Positions 1 through 12,277 are shown, numbered from the stretch's first letter. The stretch is DNA of 64,000 bases from Methylobacter sp. (GCF_030680395.1 NZ_JAUXVR010000029.1:1-64000); one strand, 5' to 3'. The notes: generated by a model from the sequence alone, not told the origin. Numbers and translations: made by a program.

Positions 1-1
1 G

Positions 2-322
2 CAAAAAATCGATCAAGTGAAAGACCAGGCTGAAAAAGAAATTGAAGCCGCCAAGGAATCGGTCACCGATAAGACCCAAACAGCCGGAGAGTATGTCGAC
101 GACTCGGTGATTACCACGCAAGTCAAGGCGGCGATTTTAAACGACCCGTTGCTGAACGCCTCCCATATTGAGGTGACCACCGTCAAAGGCGTGGTGACAT
201 TGAGCGGCACAGCGGATTCCGAGCAAAGCATCAGCAGGGCGGTGGAAGTAGTCGGCAGCCAGAAACATGTGAAAGCGGTTGAAAACAATCTGGTTGTTAA
301 TGTTTTACCGGATAAAATTTAA
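2..322 (+). CDS. BON domain-containing protein (probably truncated at 5' end by window edge)
   Basis: ORF with BON-like motif 'VITTQVKAAILNDPLLNASHIEVTTVKGVVTLSGTADSEQSISRAVEVVGSQKHVKAVENNL'; frame stays open to the window start. Confidence 0.8.
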   Translation, partial: QKIDQVKDQAEKEIEAAKESVTDKTQTAGEYVDDSVITTQVKAAILNDPLLNASHIEVTTVKGVVTLSGTADSEQSISRAVEVVGSQKHVKAVENNLVVNVLPDKI

Positions 323-579
323 TATATTTTATCTATTATTGTTGTTGCATTGTTGAATGCGGTTCTTGTTATAGTCGCCTTTAATGAAAGGATCGTATAA
401 ATGCAATTAGAGATGTAACTGTATTAAGGAACGACCAAAGCTCGCCAGCTTCTCGGGGAGCCTTGGTACTTTCAAAAATCTAAATACCAGTAGACGCGAT
501 AGCGCATAAGCAGGAGCGACAGATCTTGTATGCTATATGCATTGTCGTTATTTCTTACGACCCACAAGGAGCAATTTTT

Positions 580-999
580 ATGAAACGGTTATATTTGGCG
601 CTTATTTTTCTCTGCATACTGAGCAGTTTCTCTGTAGGTGCGGAAGAGTTTATTATCAAGCCGCAAACCCAAGGCGAGGTTACGTTTGTCACCGGTGGAG
701 TCGGGGAGAATGAACGGAATGCGATGCAAGCCATGCGGGCTGAATACAATTTGAATCTGCTATTTTCGGTAAGGGATACAGGGGAATATCTCAGTGACGT
801 GACGGTTCGTATCACGGATTCACGGGGTAATACGCTGATGGAATCTGTGTCTGATGGCCCTATGCTATTCGCCAAACTTAAGCCTGGTCGTTATATCATT
901 AGCGCAGATCGAGGAGATGGCCAGGTAATCCATAAAAAGGTAATGGTCAAGCAGCGAACTGCACTGTCGTTTACTTGGCCTCAAGAGCAAGGGAACTAG
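580..999 (+). CDS. secreted carboxypeptidase-regulatory-like/hypothetical protein
   Basis: signal peptide MKRLYLALIFLCILSSFSVGAEE; Ig/CarboxypepD_reg-like body; internal ATG at 580 preferred over 526. Confidence 0.55.
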   Translation: MKRLYLALIFLCILSSFSVGAEEFIIKPQTQGEVTFVTGGVGENERNAMQAMRAEYNLNLLFSVRDTGEYLSDVTVRITDSRGNTLMESVSDGPMLFAKLKPGRYIISADRGDGQVIHKKVMVKQRTALSFTWPQEQGN

Positions 1000-1126
1000 T
1001 ACTCAGTCAATCTTGTTATGCCGTGTAAAAATTGTTTAGCTCAGCGTAAATCCGCTCATCTCTTCGACAGGCTCAGGACGAACGGATTTACTTTTACCCG
1101 CCAAAATAGAATTGACTGAGTACTAG
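996..1126. repeat. MITE-like element with perfect 16-bp terminal inverted repeats CTAGTACTCAGTCAAT / ATTGACTGAGTACTAG
   Basis: TIRs at 996-1011 and 1111-1126; nested inverted repeat GTAAATCCG (1046-1054) / CGGATTTAC (1083-1091) around CTCTTCGACAGGCTCAGGACGAA. Confidence 0.8.
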
Positions 1127-1203
1127 GCGGTGTCTCGTTTTTCTTCTGAGTATTTTGGTGCTGTTTTTCAGATAGGTTCTTCATTGATAGCGGGTCCTGC
1201 CAG

Positions 1204-1971
1204 CTATTCTGATTGGGTGGAAATGTCTGCTGTCGATGGAACATGTTGGGGAGAGGGAAGCAAACGATTGAACTCTGTTTTGACTACTTGGTAACACTCG
1301 CAGACCCGTTCTTCCAACCCCGTTCGATCCAGCACCGTGATACGGCCACGGCTGTAATCAATCAATGCAGCTCGCTGCAATTTTCCGGCAGCCTCTGTGA
1401 CGCCCTCGCGGCGTACGCCGAGCATATTGGCGATTAATTCCTGAGTCATATTCAACTCATTTGAAGGGAGTCGGTCGAGGCTTAATAGCAGCCAACGGCA
1501 GAGTTGTTGGTCTAGGGAGTGATGTCGGTTGCAGACTGCCGTTTGTGCCATCTGGGTAATCAATGCCTGGGTATAGCGCAGCAATAAATGATGTAGCGTT
1601 CCGTAGCGACGCCCCCCAAAGCGGTCGAATTCCTGCATAAGCAAGTTCGCCCGCAGCCGGTAAGCGTAGCCAGCACTCTGCACAACCGCACGATTAGGCA
1701 TAGTTCCTCCTCCCATAAAAAGTGCGACGCCAATGATGCCATCGTTACCGACCACGGCGATCTCGGCCGATGCACCATTCTCCATAACGTAAAGCAGTGA
1801 TACGATACTGGTCGTGGAAAAGTAGGCATGAGACAACTTGTCCCCCGGCTCGTAAAGGACTTTGCCGAGCGGCATCTGGACCAGTTCCATTTGGAGGGAA
1901 AGGCGCTCGTATTCATCCGGGGGCAGGGAACCGAGGAGATGGTTTTGTCGAGGGCTGTGTAGATCAGTCAT
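1204..1971 (-). CDS. Crp/Fnr family transcriptional regulator
   Basis: cNMP-binding-like N-terminus and C-terminal HTH 'NMTQELIANMLGVRREGVTEAAGKLQRAALIDYSRGRITVLDRTGLE'; ORF extends to 2016, internal Met at about 1971 likelier. Confidence 0.8.
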   Translation of the reverse strand: MTDLHSPRQNHLLGSLPPDEYERLSLQMELVQMPLGKVLYEPGDKLSHAYFSTTSIVSLLYVMENGASAEIAVVGNDGIIGVALFMGGGTMPNRAVVQSAGYAYRLRANLLMQEFDRFGGRRYGTLHHLLLRYTQALITQMAQTAVCNRHHSLDQQLCRWLLLSLDRLPSNELNMTQELIANMLGVRREGVTEAAGKLQRAALIDYSRGRITVLDRTGLEERVCECYQVVKTEFNRLLPSPQHVPSTADISTQSE

Positions 1972-2519
1972 GAATGATATCCATATTTGTGGGTCAAGAT
2001 TGAATGGCTCCACCAATGAGGCTTAGGCTGGGTGGAAAATCCGAAGAGACAGGGTAGAAATAGTCTTTGTATTTTATAGCACAGTGAGCGTTTTAGCTTC
2101 AAATTACTGATCGGGATCGGTTGGATAAAACAGTGTAGAACCAAGTGGCGGTCATCGGGGAATTGATCCCCTGAATCGCCGAGAATTGCTTCGGGATTGG
2201 TACTTACTGCCTCAGGTCTGGAGCGTGATCGTAATAGCTCCATTCGATGAAGGTCTATTCGATGTTATTCGGTGGAGAACCAAGGCGAATTGAATCCAGC
2301 TTAGCGAAATCTATACCTAATCATCGACATTAGCTTTATGTGCGTTAGCGTACTGACACCGCTTGGTGTTGTAGTTATATTATTGTTTAATTCGGCCTGT
2401 GTGCGTTTATGGAACCGTCTTTGATCTAATCACTAATTCAAGGCGAGACTACGTTCTCTTTTAGAACGATGATCAGCACAACCGGAATGTTGCTCTCCTT
2501 ATAACTGCGAGATATACAC

Positions 2520-3941
2520 ATGGCTAGAACCCGCCGTATCCATCTAATCAACCCGAAAGCCGATACTTTTGCGACCCGACCCTTATTCTTCGGTAAGGCG
2601 CTTTATTCTCCTGTTGCAGGACTTTTAGCTATAGCGGCACTGATTCCTGAACACGACTACGAAATCATTCTGACCGATGAAAACATCGAAGCTATTGATT
2701 TCGATCTAACTGTCGATATGGTGGGTATTTCATCAATGACGTCCTATGTAAACCGGGGTTATGAAATCGCCGATACGTTCCGGGCTCGCGGTGTTCCCGT
2801 CATCATGGGCGGCGTGCATGTCAGCTATCTGCCGCAAGAAGCGCTCAAACATGCCGATGCGGTAGTGGTCGGAGAAGCCGAGCTGATCATGGACAAAGTT
2901 CTCGAAGATTTGCTCCACGGTCGGTTAAATGGTATTTACAAGGCCGAAAACCTGCATTCGATGATCGACATGCCGAAACCACGGCAAGGATTGCTAAAAA
3001 GCAACCGCTACATTAACAAGGGCTTCGTCCAGACCTCCCGGGGCTGTCATCACGGCTGCACCTTTTGCGCCGAACCGACGATGTATGGCCTGCGCTTTCG
3101 CTACCGGCCCATCGAAGATCTTATTGCCGAGATCGAGCACATCGAAGAGCGGGTGATCCTGCTCAACGACGCCGATTTTTTCGGTACGCCGAGTCGGGCC
3201 ATCGAGGTCATGAGAGCATTCAAGGGCCGGGGGTTGAAATGGCAGGCCGCCGTGAACAGCCGTGACGCCAAGGATGAGCGCCTATTGGAATTGGCGGGGG
3301 AAAGCGGCTGTTTCATGCTGTCCATCGGCTTTGAGTCGATCTCGAAGCAAACCCTGCGTAACGTGCATAAGTGTCAGAACGATCCTGAATCCTACCACGA
3401 ACTGGTCGAAAAACTGCACCGATACGGCATCATGGTGCTCGGCCTGTTCATGTTCGGCTTTGAAGGCGACGAACCGACCGTGTTCGACGAAACCTTGAAG
3501 TTCAACATAGATGCCAAGTTCGACATGTGCGGCTATTCGCTATTGACCCCATATCCTGGCACCATCAATTGGTTTGAGATGATGCGCCGCAAGCAGATCG
3601 TCTCTTTCGACTGGGACAAATACGATCAATCCCACATCGTCTTCAAGCCGGCCGGGTTATCGGCCGATCAGTTTTACCGCGGTTACCTGAACACCTATGA
3701 CGGATTTTATACGCTGCCTTCAATGCTGCAACGTTTCCCGTGGGACGGCTCCCGCAACCGCGCTAACTGGGCCATCTACAATGCATTCTTCCGCAAAGGC
3801 GGCGTTGTGACCCGCGATCCCGATCAACTCATCGCAAGGCCGACGCCTGAACCCGAATTCGCGGCTATGCCGCCGCTGATGCCGCAAAAAGCCGCGTGGC
3901 GTGAACTGGTGATGGGGGCGACTGGAGAGGCGGGCGGGTGA
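2520..3941 (+). CDS. B12-binding domain radical SAM protein
   Basis: radical SAM motif CHHGCTFCAEP and N-terminal cobalamin-binding-like domain (DENIEAIDFDLTVDMVGISSMT...). Confidence 0.85.
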   Translation: MARTRRIHLINPKADTFATRPLFFGKALYSPVAGLLAIAALIPEHDYEIILTDENIEAIDFDLTVDMVGISSMTSYVNRGYEIADTFRARGVPVIMGGVHVSYLPQEALKHADAVVVGEAELIMDKVLEDLLHGRLNGIYKAENLHSMIDMPKPRQGLLKSNRYINKGFVQTSRGCHHGCTFCAEPTMYGLRFRYRPIEDLIAEIEHIEERVILLNDADFFGTPSRAIEVMRAFKGRGLKWQAAVNSRDAKDERLLELAGESGCFMLSIGFESISKQTLRNVHKCQNDPESYHELVEKLHRYGIMVLGLFMFGFEGDEPTVFDETLKFNIDAKFDMCGYSLLTPYPGTINWFEMMRRKQIVSFDWDKYDQSHIVFKPAGLSADQFYRGYLNTYDGFYTLPSMLQRFPWDGSRNRANWAIYNAFFRKGGVVTRDPDQLIARPTPEPEFAAMPPLMPQKAAWRELVMGATGEAGG

Positions 3942-4446
3942 GTGATTTTCGAATAACGCGGCTTGCCGGGTTTTCCGGTTTCCGTTGCTGTAAAGGCACG
4001 GAAGCCTATTACATGGCGAACAGATTTATACTTTAAAGCGCTCATATTTTCGGTTTTTGACAGGTTGCGCATGCCTTTAGAAATTATCATAAGAATCAAC
4101 CTAACAGGTACGCATAGCGCACCCCGCGGTAAGTTGAAAAAACCGAAAACTCAACCGTTCAGAGTATGTGTTCTATACCGTACAGACTAAGTTTGACCTG
4201 GGCGATACACTATTTTGTGCTTAAGGCATATTTTCATGGATATCATGATCGACCTCTTACTGGCTGTTGTGATACGACTATGAATTTTGTTAATACTGAG
4301 GTTTTTAAATTATTTCGTAGTCATGTATTTGATTGTCGAGAGTATCCGGGCTAATGCATTATCGTTTCATCGAAGGAGTGATCTCAGGGCCAAAGCATAC
4401 TGTTTTGGTTTTCAATTTAAAGCGTTTATCTATCAGGAGAACTACC

Positions 4447-4605
4447 ATGTCAACTGGCACAATCTTACTTATAATTTTAATTCTTATGTTGATCGGGGTC
4501 ATTCCAGCGTGGCCACATAGCCGGGGATGGGGCTACGGACCTAGCGGAGGGCTTGGACTGGTGCTGGTTATCTTGTTGGTCCTGGTCTTGATGGGTGTAG
4601 TCTAG
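4447..4605 (+). CDS. DUF3309-like small membrane protein
   Basis: MSTGTILLIILILMLIGVIPAWPHSRGWGYGPSGGLGLVLVILLVLVLMGVV matches the DUF3309 pattern; RBS-like AGGAGAACTACC upstream. Confidence 0.75.
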   Translation: MSTGTILLIILILMLIGVIPAWPHSRGWGYGPSGGLGLVLVILLVLVLMGVV

Positions 4606-4707
4606 CCGCGGATTAACATCTTCTGTCCGTACCTTCGGAGCAAAGCCGATGCAGGTTGTCTCATTACCAAGGTGAGAGGTTTATAAACCAAGCTGAAAAA
4701 TATGCAC

Positions 4708-5670
4708 CTAATCTGGCATATTATCCGGAAATTTAGCTTGTTTTGAGCCTGTTAACCGACCAGAGAACTCATGCATCAGCAATGCGCCAAGTATGAGTAG
4801 TGTGCCTATTGCCACTTTAACGGTCAGCGGTTCATGATTAACGGCATGCCCCAATAGCAAAGCCATGACCGGTGAAACTAAGGTAATCAGTGCAACCTTG
4901 GTAGCACTCTGATGGATGAGTAAATAGTAATAAAGCACAAAGCCGATCGTCGTGGCTATCACCCCCAAGTAGACAATAGATGCCAGACTGATGGGTGAAA
5001 TTTCAGTGGGCCAATGACCATCAAATGTTGCCCAGGTAATCAGATAAGCCGGCAGAGACAACAACAGGCCGCCAGTGACCTGGGATAATGCCGGTATTTT
5101 TCCATCAATGCGTTTGACCCAAACCGAACTGACAGCCTGCAAAAATGTAGACACCAGTACGCCGATGATACCCAGCACTGCGTTATGACCCAATTGCCAT
5201 GCCGAGCCGAACATGATCCACAAGCCGCTAATGCCCAGAATATAGGCCAGAAGGTTGCCCAGAGTCAGGCTCCGCTCACCTAGCCAGATCGCCGCCAGTA
5301 AAGCGGTCATCAACGGCAAAAGACCGAATATCACCGAAATCCAGCCGGAAGGAATAAACTGCGCCGCCCAATAAACCACCAGCATCGATCCGTAAATTTG
5401 CACGGCCACGGCAAGATAAGTCTGTCGCGCTTTACGATGCCAGGCCAGGCGTTGTCCGGACAGACCCAGCATCAATAAGATGCACGCCGTACCGATTGCC
5501 ATTCGCCCGGTTACCCCGAACAGAAACCCCGGTCCTTCGCCGCTCCATTTGATAGCCAGCGGTGTCGTCGCCCAAAGTAAAACAATACTGATGTAGGCCA
5601 GATGTATACGCATCAATTTAAATCGGGTGCTGTAAAGAAAGAGGATGGTACCGATTTTCGATAGTGCCAT
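4708..5670 (-). CDS. EamA/DMT family transporter
   Basis: about 10 hydrophobic segments, two EamA-like halves. Confidence 0.8.
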   Translation of the reverse strand: MALSKIGTILFLYSTRFKLMRIHLAYISIVLLWATTPLAIKWSGEGPGFLFGVTGRMAIGTACILLMLGLSGQRLAWHRKARQTYLAVAVQIYGSMLVVYWAAQFIPSGWISVIFGLLPLMTALLAAIWLGERSLTLGNLLAYILGISGLWIMFGSAWQLGHNAVLGIIGVLVSTFLQAVSSVWVKRIDGKIPALSQVTGGLLLSLPAYLITWATFDGHWPTEISPISLASIVYLGVIATTIGFVLYYYLLIHQSATKVALITLVSPVMALLLGHAVNHEPLTVKVAIGTLLILGALLMHEFSGRLTGSKQAKFPDNMPD

Positions 5671-5685
5671 TCATCAATGGATAAC

Positions 5686-6081
5686 TTACTTGGCCGGCGC
5701 TAATTCAAAAATAATGAGTTCGGCGGCATCGTCGCCCACGTTTTCTACCGACATCAACTCACCCGTTTCCCAAAAAACGTCACCGGCAGAGTAGGTGTTG
5801 GCTTTGCCGCCCTCGACGACTTTTAATGTGCCTTTAACCACATAACGAGGTCCCGGTCCTTCATGGGTATGCCAAGGTGTTTTAAATGCGGGTGGGAACG
5901 CCACCCGTATCATTTTGGTATCGATGTTCGCACTGGAAAGTTCCAGTTTCTTTTCTAATAAAATAGTTCTATTCAGGCCGGTTTTCTCTAGGGCCGAGGC
6001 AGCTTGTATGCTGCTCAAGAATAGCGCTGTAAACGTTGCCAGAATAAAGCACGTTGATTTGATAGTTTGAATTTTTAACAT
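5686..6081 (-). CDS. cupin domain-containing secreted protein
   Basis: signal peptide plus cupin motif 'WHTHEGPGPRYVVKGTLKVVEGGKANTYSAGDVFWETG'. Confidence 0.75.
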   Translation of the reverse strand: MLKIQTIKSTCFILATFTALFLSSIQAASALEKTGLNRTILLEKKLELSSANIDTKMIRVAFPPAFKTPWHTHEGPGPRYVVKGTLKVVEGGKANTYSAGDVFWETGELMSVENVGDDAAELIIFELAPAK

Positions 6082-6346
6082 CTACCGACCTCTCGATTTT
6101 ATGTTTTAGGGGGATAAACTTAATGCGTAAGTTGTTAACTGCTGTTCTATCGCTTGATCATTTTGTAGCTTATAGCTTTCTTAACGCCGTTTAAATAAAA
6201 AGTATACGCTACTGCCTGTTTTTTCTATTTGTTAAATTCTTTAAATGCACACAGAATATGCGCATCATTATAACGCTTTGACCGACTTACCAAATTAAAG
6301 AGACGATAGGATTATTGCTCTGGATTTTTTAACTACCAGCATTTAA

Positions 6347-7282
<936 letters not shown>

Positions 7283-7319
7283 GTAGGTAATAAAAAATAT
7301 ACGAAAATTAAAAAATTCT

Positions 7320-7373
7320 TACCACGAAGAAAAAACAAAGCAAAAACTTCGTGTCCTTCGTGTGTTCGTGGTG
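7320..7373. repeat. imperfect inverted repeat (CCACGAA...TTCGTGTCCTTCGTGTGTTCGTGG)
   Basis: complementary arms downstream of hemF. Confidence 0.5.
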
Positions 7374-7500
7374 ATATGTTTAATACTTCCTGCTTAATCA
7401 TTAGAACTTGCCTGAGACTAAATTGAAACCTATAATCGAGCATTTTTGTAATGGGCGGCAGGTTGCGGCCTATTTATTCCTTTAATTACAGACGGAAGCA

Positions 7501-8688
7501 ATGACTAGCCACATTATGCCAACCTACGGCCGTTTACCCATAACCTTCGAACGGGGAGAAGGTGCATGGTTGTTTGATCAAAATAATAATCGCTACCTGG
7601 ATGCGGTATCCGGCATAGCGGTGTGCAGCTTGGGTCATGCTCATCCTGCCATACATCAAGCTATCTGCAAACAAAGTGAAAAACTGCTGCACACCTCAAA
7701 CCTGTACGGTATCGCCGTTCAGGAACAGTTGGCCGACAAACTGGCCGAAAAAAGCGGCATGGATAATGTGTTTTTTTGCAATTCCGGTGCGGAAGCCAAT
7801 GAAGCAGCAATCAAATTGGCGCGCAAATACGGTTACGAGCAGGGTATAGAAAATCCGGCGATTATTGTCATGGAAAGAAGTTTTCATGGTCGCACGCTGG
7901 CAACGCTGAGCGCGACCGGCAACGCTAAAATCCAACAAGGCTTTGCGCCGCTGGTTGAAGGCTTTATTCGTGTGCCTTACAACGACGTCAACGCCATCGA
8001 ACAAGCGGTTGAGCAGAATAAGAACGTCGTTGCGGTGTTGGTTGAACCGATACAGGGTGAGGGCGGCGTCAACATTCCTGCCGCCGATTATCTTAACCGA
8101 ATCCGCAGTCTGTGCGACCGGCATAACCTGCTGATGATGCTCGATGAAATTCAGACCGGTGTAGGCCGTACCGGTAAGTTTCTCGCGTTTCAGCACAACG
8201 CCATACTTCCGGATGTCTGCACGCTGGCTAAAGCCTTGGGCAACGGCGTACCCATTGGCGCCTGTCTTGCCCAAGGCAAAGCGGCCAAGGTATTCACCGC
8301 AGGCAATCACGGCTCCACTTTTGGCGGCAATCCGTTAGCCTGTAGCGCGGCTTTAGCGGTCTTGGCGACATTGGACGCTGAAAACCTGATCGATCAGGCC
8401 GCGCAAAAAGGCGATGCTATCTGTTCTGCATTTAAAGACCGGTTACAGGGCAATGCTCATGTTGTCGATATTCGTCACAAAGGCCTGATGATCGGCATCG
8501 AACTCGACAGTCCATGTACTGAGTTAGTGCAAGCAGCGCTGCAAAATAACTTGTTGATTAATGTTACCAGTGAAAAAACCATTCGTTTATTGCCGCCATT
8601 AATCATTAACGATCAACAAATCACTCAACTTGTAGAAACCTTATCGGCTCTTATTCATAAGCATACAGACACTCCCTATGAATCCTAG
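7501..8688 (+). CDS. argD: acetylornithine aminotransferase
   Basis: class III aminotransferase motifs ([41 protein letters not shown]); adjacent to argF. Confidence 0.94.
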   Translation: MTSHIMPTYGRLPITFERGEGAWLFDQNNNRYLDAVSGIAVCSLGHAHPAIHQAICKQSEKLLHTSNLYGIAVQEQLADKLAEKSGMDNVFFCNSGAEANEAAIKLARKYGYEQGIENPAIIVMERSFHGRTLATLSATGNAKIQQGFAPLVEGFIRVPYNDVNAIEQAVEQNKNVVAVLVEPIQGEGGVNIPAADYLNRIRSLCDRHNLLMMLDEIQTGVGRTGKFLAFQHNAILPDVCTLAKALGNGVPIGACLAQGKAAKVFTAGNHGSTFGGNPLACSAALAVLATLDAENLIDQAAQKGDAICSAFKDRLQGNAHVVDIRHKGLMIGIELDSPCTELVQAALQNNLLINVTSEKTIRLLPPLIINDQQITQLVETLSALIHKHTDTPYES

Positions 8689-9586
8689 ACATTTTATCAG
8701 CCTGCTTGACTTATCCGGCGACGAATTGCGTAGCTTGATCAACAGAGGCATCGTCCTAAAAAATAACCGTGATCCTGATTACCAACCGTTAAAAGGTCAG
8801 GTCTTGGCGATGATTTTTGAAAAATCGTCGACGCGCACCCGCATTTCATTTGAATCCGGCATGAGTCATTTCGGCGGCAGCGCCTTGTTTTTATCGCCCA
8901 GAGATACCCAGTTGGGCCGGGGCGAACCGCTGCAAGACAGTGCCAGAGTCATTTCCAGTATGGTCGATTGCATCATGCTTAGAACCGATAAGCACGAAAC
9001 GGTGACCACCTTCGCCCAATATTCAAGCGTCCCTGTGATCAATGGCTTGACCGATTTACAGCATCCCTGCCAATTACTGGCCGACATGCAGACTTATTTT
9101 GAACATCGCGGCGACATCAAAGGCAAAACGGTGACCTGGATCGGCGACGGCAATAATATGTGCCACTCCTATATCCATGCGGCAACGGTGCTGGACTTTA
9201 CGTTGAATATTGCCTGCCCAAAAGACTATCAGCCGTTAACAGCCATCGTCGAAGCTGCCGGAGAACGCGTCCGGTTTTTTGATACGCCTTTGGCCGCCGC
9301 TCAAAATTCAGATCTGGTGGTCACCGATGTTTGGGCCAGTATGGGGCAGGAAGAAGAACAAAAACAACGCGAGATGGCCTTTAAGGATTATCAGGTCAAC
9401 GCCGAGATCATGAAAGCTGCGAATAGTGACGCGCTGTTTATGCACTGTTTGCCCGCTCATCGGGGTGAGGAAGTCAGCGCCGAAGTGATTGACGGCTCTC
9501 AAAGCGTTATCTTTGATGAAGCTGAAAATCGCCTGCATGCACAAAAGGCACTGCTGGAATTTCTCCTGTGCAAAAAATCACGTTAG
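8678..9586 (+). CDS. argF: ornithine carbamoyltransferase
   Basis: [28 protein letters not shown] motifs; overlaps argD end. Confidence 0.96.
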   Translation: MNPRHFISLLDLSGDELRSLINRGIVLKNNRDPDYQPLKGQVLAMIFEKSSTRTRISFESGMSHFGGSALFLSPRDTQLGRGEPLQDSARVISSMVDCIMLRTDKHETVTTFAQYSSVPVINGLTDLQHPCQLLADMQTYFEHRGDIKGKTVTWIGDGNNMCHSYIHAATVLDFTLNIACPKDYQPLTAIVEAAGERVRFFDTPLAAAQNSDLVVTDVWASMGQEEEQKQREMAFKDYQVNAEIMKAANSDALFMHCLPAHRGEEVSAEVIDGSQSVIFDEAENRLHAQKALLEFLLCKKSR

Positions 9587-9599
9587 AATTAACCTTAAT

Positions 9600-9701
9600 C
9601 GCATCGGTCCTCTATCGATTGCGACGCATCTACCATTCCTGGCAGTCGGTCGCATAGGTTCCTTACCGATTGCGGCACTTCCGCCATCCCTGGCAGTCGT
9701 C
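9600..9701. repeat. two imperfect tandem copies of a 51-bp unit (...CGATTGCG...CATCCCTGGCAGTCG)
   Basis: 9600-9650 and 9651-9701 align over their full length. Confidence 0.7.
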
Positions 9702-9725
9702 AGGTGAACAACCCTAGAGATTCAA

Positions 9726-10397
9726 GTGAAAAAAATACTAAACTCGTTTTTTATCTTACTGGTAACTTTTGGTTCGGCCCAAGCTGAAACCGTCTATGTT
9801 ACCGACAATTTGAATTTATCACTCAGGAGTGAAGAAAATAACAGCAGTAAAGTTGTAAAGCTGCTTCCGACCGGCACCCCCCTTACGGTAATAGAAGAAA
9901 ACAGAAGCACCGGATTCGCTCACGTCCGACTGAATGATGGCACGGAAGGCTACATGCCGATCCGTAATACCATGAAGGAACCACCCAGCCGTGCTCAATT
10001 AGAGGTTGTCAACAAAAGTATGGCGGCGTTGCAGTCTGAAAATGCCACACTCAAGGCCGAACTAGCCACAGTAAAAGAATCCATTACGCCCGGAACGACT
10101 CTTGAACAGTCTTTGGCAACAGAACGGGATCAGTTAAACAGGGAGCTCAACGAGCTGAAAAAAACCGCGGCCAGCACCATCGAGTTAAAAAACCAGCGCG
10201 ATGAACTTCAAGAACGCGTGGTTAATGTTGAACGGGAATTGCAACAATTCAAGCTTGAAAATCAAGCGTTGCAAGATACCGCCAATCAAGACTGGTTTTT
10301 ATACGGCGGCATACTGGCTCTTATCGGTGTTATTTTAGGATTTATTTTGCCTAAACTCAGCTGGCGCCGTAGCAGAAGCAGCTGGGATTCGTATTAA
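9726..10397 (+). CDS. TIGR04211-type SH3 domain/coiled-coil membrane protein
   Basis: signal peptide, bacterial SH3 (VYVTDNLNLSLRSEENNSSKVVKLLPTGTPLTVIEE), coiled coil, C-terminal TM. Confidence 0.85.
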   Translation: MKKILNSFFILLVTFGSAQAETVYVTDNLNLSLRSEENNSSKVVKLLPTGTPLTVIEENRSTGFAHVRLNDGTEGYMPIRNTMKEPPSRAQLEVVNKSMAALQSENATLKAELATVKESITPGTTLEQSLATERDQLNRELNELKKTAASTIELKNQRDELQERVVNVERELQQFKLENQALQDTANQDWFLYGGILALIGVILGFILPKLSWRRSRSSWDSY

Positions 10398-10398
10398 T

Positions 10399-10473
10399 TA
10401 AGGCAAAAGGCGAAAGGCAAAAGGCAAAAAAGCCCGGTTCCTTCGCCTTTCGCCTTTCGCCTTTTTCGCCCTT
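10399..10473. repeat. imperfect palindrome built of GGCGAAAGGC/GCCTTTCGCC repeats
   Basis: AAGGCAAAAGGCGAAAGGCAAAAGGC ... CGCCTTTCGCCTTTCGCCTTTTTCGCC. Confidence 0.7.
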
Positions 10474-10490
10474 AGACTTTAATTTTAATT

Positions 10491-12179
10491 ATGAGTGACA
10501 AAAACACCCGCACTTTCTCTTCCCTGGTCGTTGATGGCATGGAGCGCGCACCGAGCCGCGCCATGTTGCACGCCGTCGGTTTTAACAATGAAGATTTCAA
10601 GAAACCGCAAATAGGCATTGCTTCCACATGGAGCATGGTCACGCCTTGCAATATGCATATCAACAAGCTGGCCGATGCGGCAGCGGTTGGCGTTAACAAT
10701 GCCGACGGCAAGGCCGTGATCTTTAACACCATCACCATTTCCGATGGCATTTCAATGGGCACCGAGGGCATGAAATATTCGCTGGTGTCCCGCGAAGTGA
10801 TTGCCGACTCGATTGAAACCGTGGTCGGTTGCCAGGGTTTTGACGGTGTCGTCGCGATCGGCGGCTGCGACAAAAACATGCCGGGCTGCATGATTGCTTT
10901 GGCACGTTTAAACCGCCCGGCTGTGTTTGTTTACGGCGGAACGATTATGCCCGGCTGTCACAAAGACAAAAAACTGGATGTGGTTTCCGTATTTGAAGCG
11001 GTCGGCGCCAGAGCCAACAACCAGATCGATGATGCCGAGCTGGCTGAAATTGAAGCCAAAGCTATACCGGGAGCGGGTTCCTGCGGCGGCATGTACACCG
11101 CCAACACGATGGCGTCGGCCATTGAAGCGCTGGGCATGAGCTTGCCTAATAGCTCAGCTCAGGCAGCCATTTCAAACGACAAACGTCTGGATTGCGAACG
11201 CGCCGGCGCGGCCGTTTTGGAACTATTGAAAAAGGATATCAAGCCCAGAGACATCATGACCAAAGCCGCGTTTGAGAATGCCATTACCGTAGTTATTGCA
11301 CTCGGCGGCTCGACCAATGCGGTATTGCACATCCTGGCGATGGCTAATTCAACCGGCGTGGATATTACCCTGGACGACTTCACCCGCATCGGCAAACATG
11401 TACCTATGCTGGCCGATTTAAAGCCCAGCGGCCGTTATTTGATGACCGAATTGATCGAAATCGGCGGCATACAACCGTTGATGAAAATCCTGCTGGACAA
11501 AGGGTTGCTGCACGGCGATTGTTTAACCGTTACCGGCCTTACGCTGGCGGAAAATCTGGCTGATGTTAATCCGTATCCTGAAGACCAGGATGTGATTCAT
11601 TCTCTGGATAATCCGATCAAAAAAGACAGTCATTTGGTGGTGATGTACGGCAATCTGGCTTCAGAAGGCGCGGTCGCCAAAATTACCGGCAAGGAAGGGC
11701 TAGTGTTTACCGGCACAGCCAAAGTGTTCGATGCCGAAGAACAGGCGTTGAAAAGTATTTTAAACGGCGATATCGTCAAAGGGGACGTCATCGTTATCCG
11801 CTACGAGGGCCCCAAAGGTGGTCCCGGCATGAGAGAAATGCTTACTCCTACCTCGGCGGTCATGGGCAAAGGTTTGGGCAAGGAAGTGGCGTTAATTACC
11901 GACGGCCGGTTTTCCGGCGGCACCCACGGTTTCGTGGTCGGGCATATCACGCCTGAAGCTTATGTCGGCGGCGCACTGGCGATAGTCGAGAATGGCGATA
12001 CTATCACCATCGACGCGGAAAACAACGAATTGAAACTGCATGTCAACGAACATGAAATAGCTCGTCGTTTTGAAAAATGGACACAACCCGCGCCGCGTTA
12101 TACCCGTGGCGTGTTGGCGAAATATGCCAAGTTGGTGAGTTCTGCTTCGTTAGGCGCGGTTACGGATAATTTGGATTGA
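10491..12179 (+). CDS. ilvD: dihydroxy-acid dehydratase
   Basis: IlvD signatures [12 protein letters not shown] and [21 protein letters not shown]. Confidence 0.96.
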   Translation: MSDKNTRTFSSLVVDGMERAPSRAMLHAVGFNNEDFKKPQIGIASTWSMVTPCNMHINKLADAAAVGVNNADGKAVIFNTITISDGISMGTEGMKYSLVSREVIADSIETVVGCQGFDGVVAIGGCDKNMPGCMIALARLNRPAVFVYGGTIMPGCHKDKKLDVVSVFEAVGARANNQIDDAELAEIEAKAIPGAGSCGGMYTANTMASAIEALGMSLPNSSAQAAISNDKRLDCERAGAAVLELLKKDIKPRDIMTKAAFENAITVVIALGGSTNAVLHILAMANSTGVDITLDDFTRIGKHVPMLADLKPSGRYLMTELIEIGGIQPLMKILLDKGLLHGDCLTVTGLTLAENLADVNPYPEDQDVIHSLDNPIKKDSHLVVMYGNLASEGAVAKITGKEGLVFTGTAKVFDAEEQALKSILNGDIVKGDVIVIRYEGPKGGPGMREMLTPTSAVMGKGLGKEVALITDGRFSGGTHGFVVGHITPEAYVGGALAIVENGDTITIDAENNELKLHVNEHEIARRFEKWTQPAPRYTRGVLAKYAKLVSSASLGAVTDNLD

Positions 12180-12184
12180 TGTAT

Positions 12185-12250
12185 GGTACTCATCGCGTAC
12201 CTTTTCAATTTTCTGGCTATTCTAAAATTGGTACGCGATGCGTCGTACCC
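12185..12250. repeat. inverted repeat GGTACTCATCGCGTACC / GGTACGCGATGCGTCGTACC
   Basis: complementary arms in the ilvD-nuclease spacer. Confidence 0.6.
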
Positions 12251-12277
12251 TACTCGGCTAGATAATTTGGAGTAACC

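Noticed and set aside
7696-8310. 204-aa minus-strand ORF
   Set aside because: Antisense to argD, no homology recognised.
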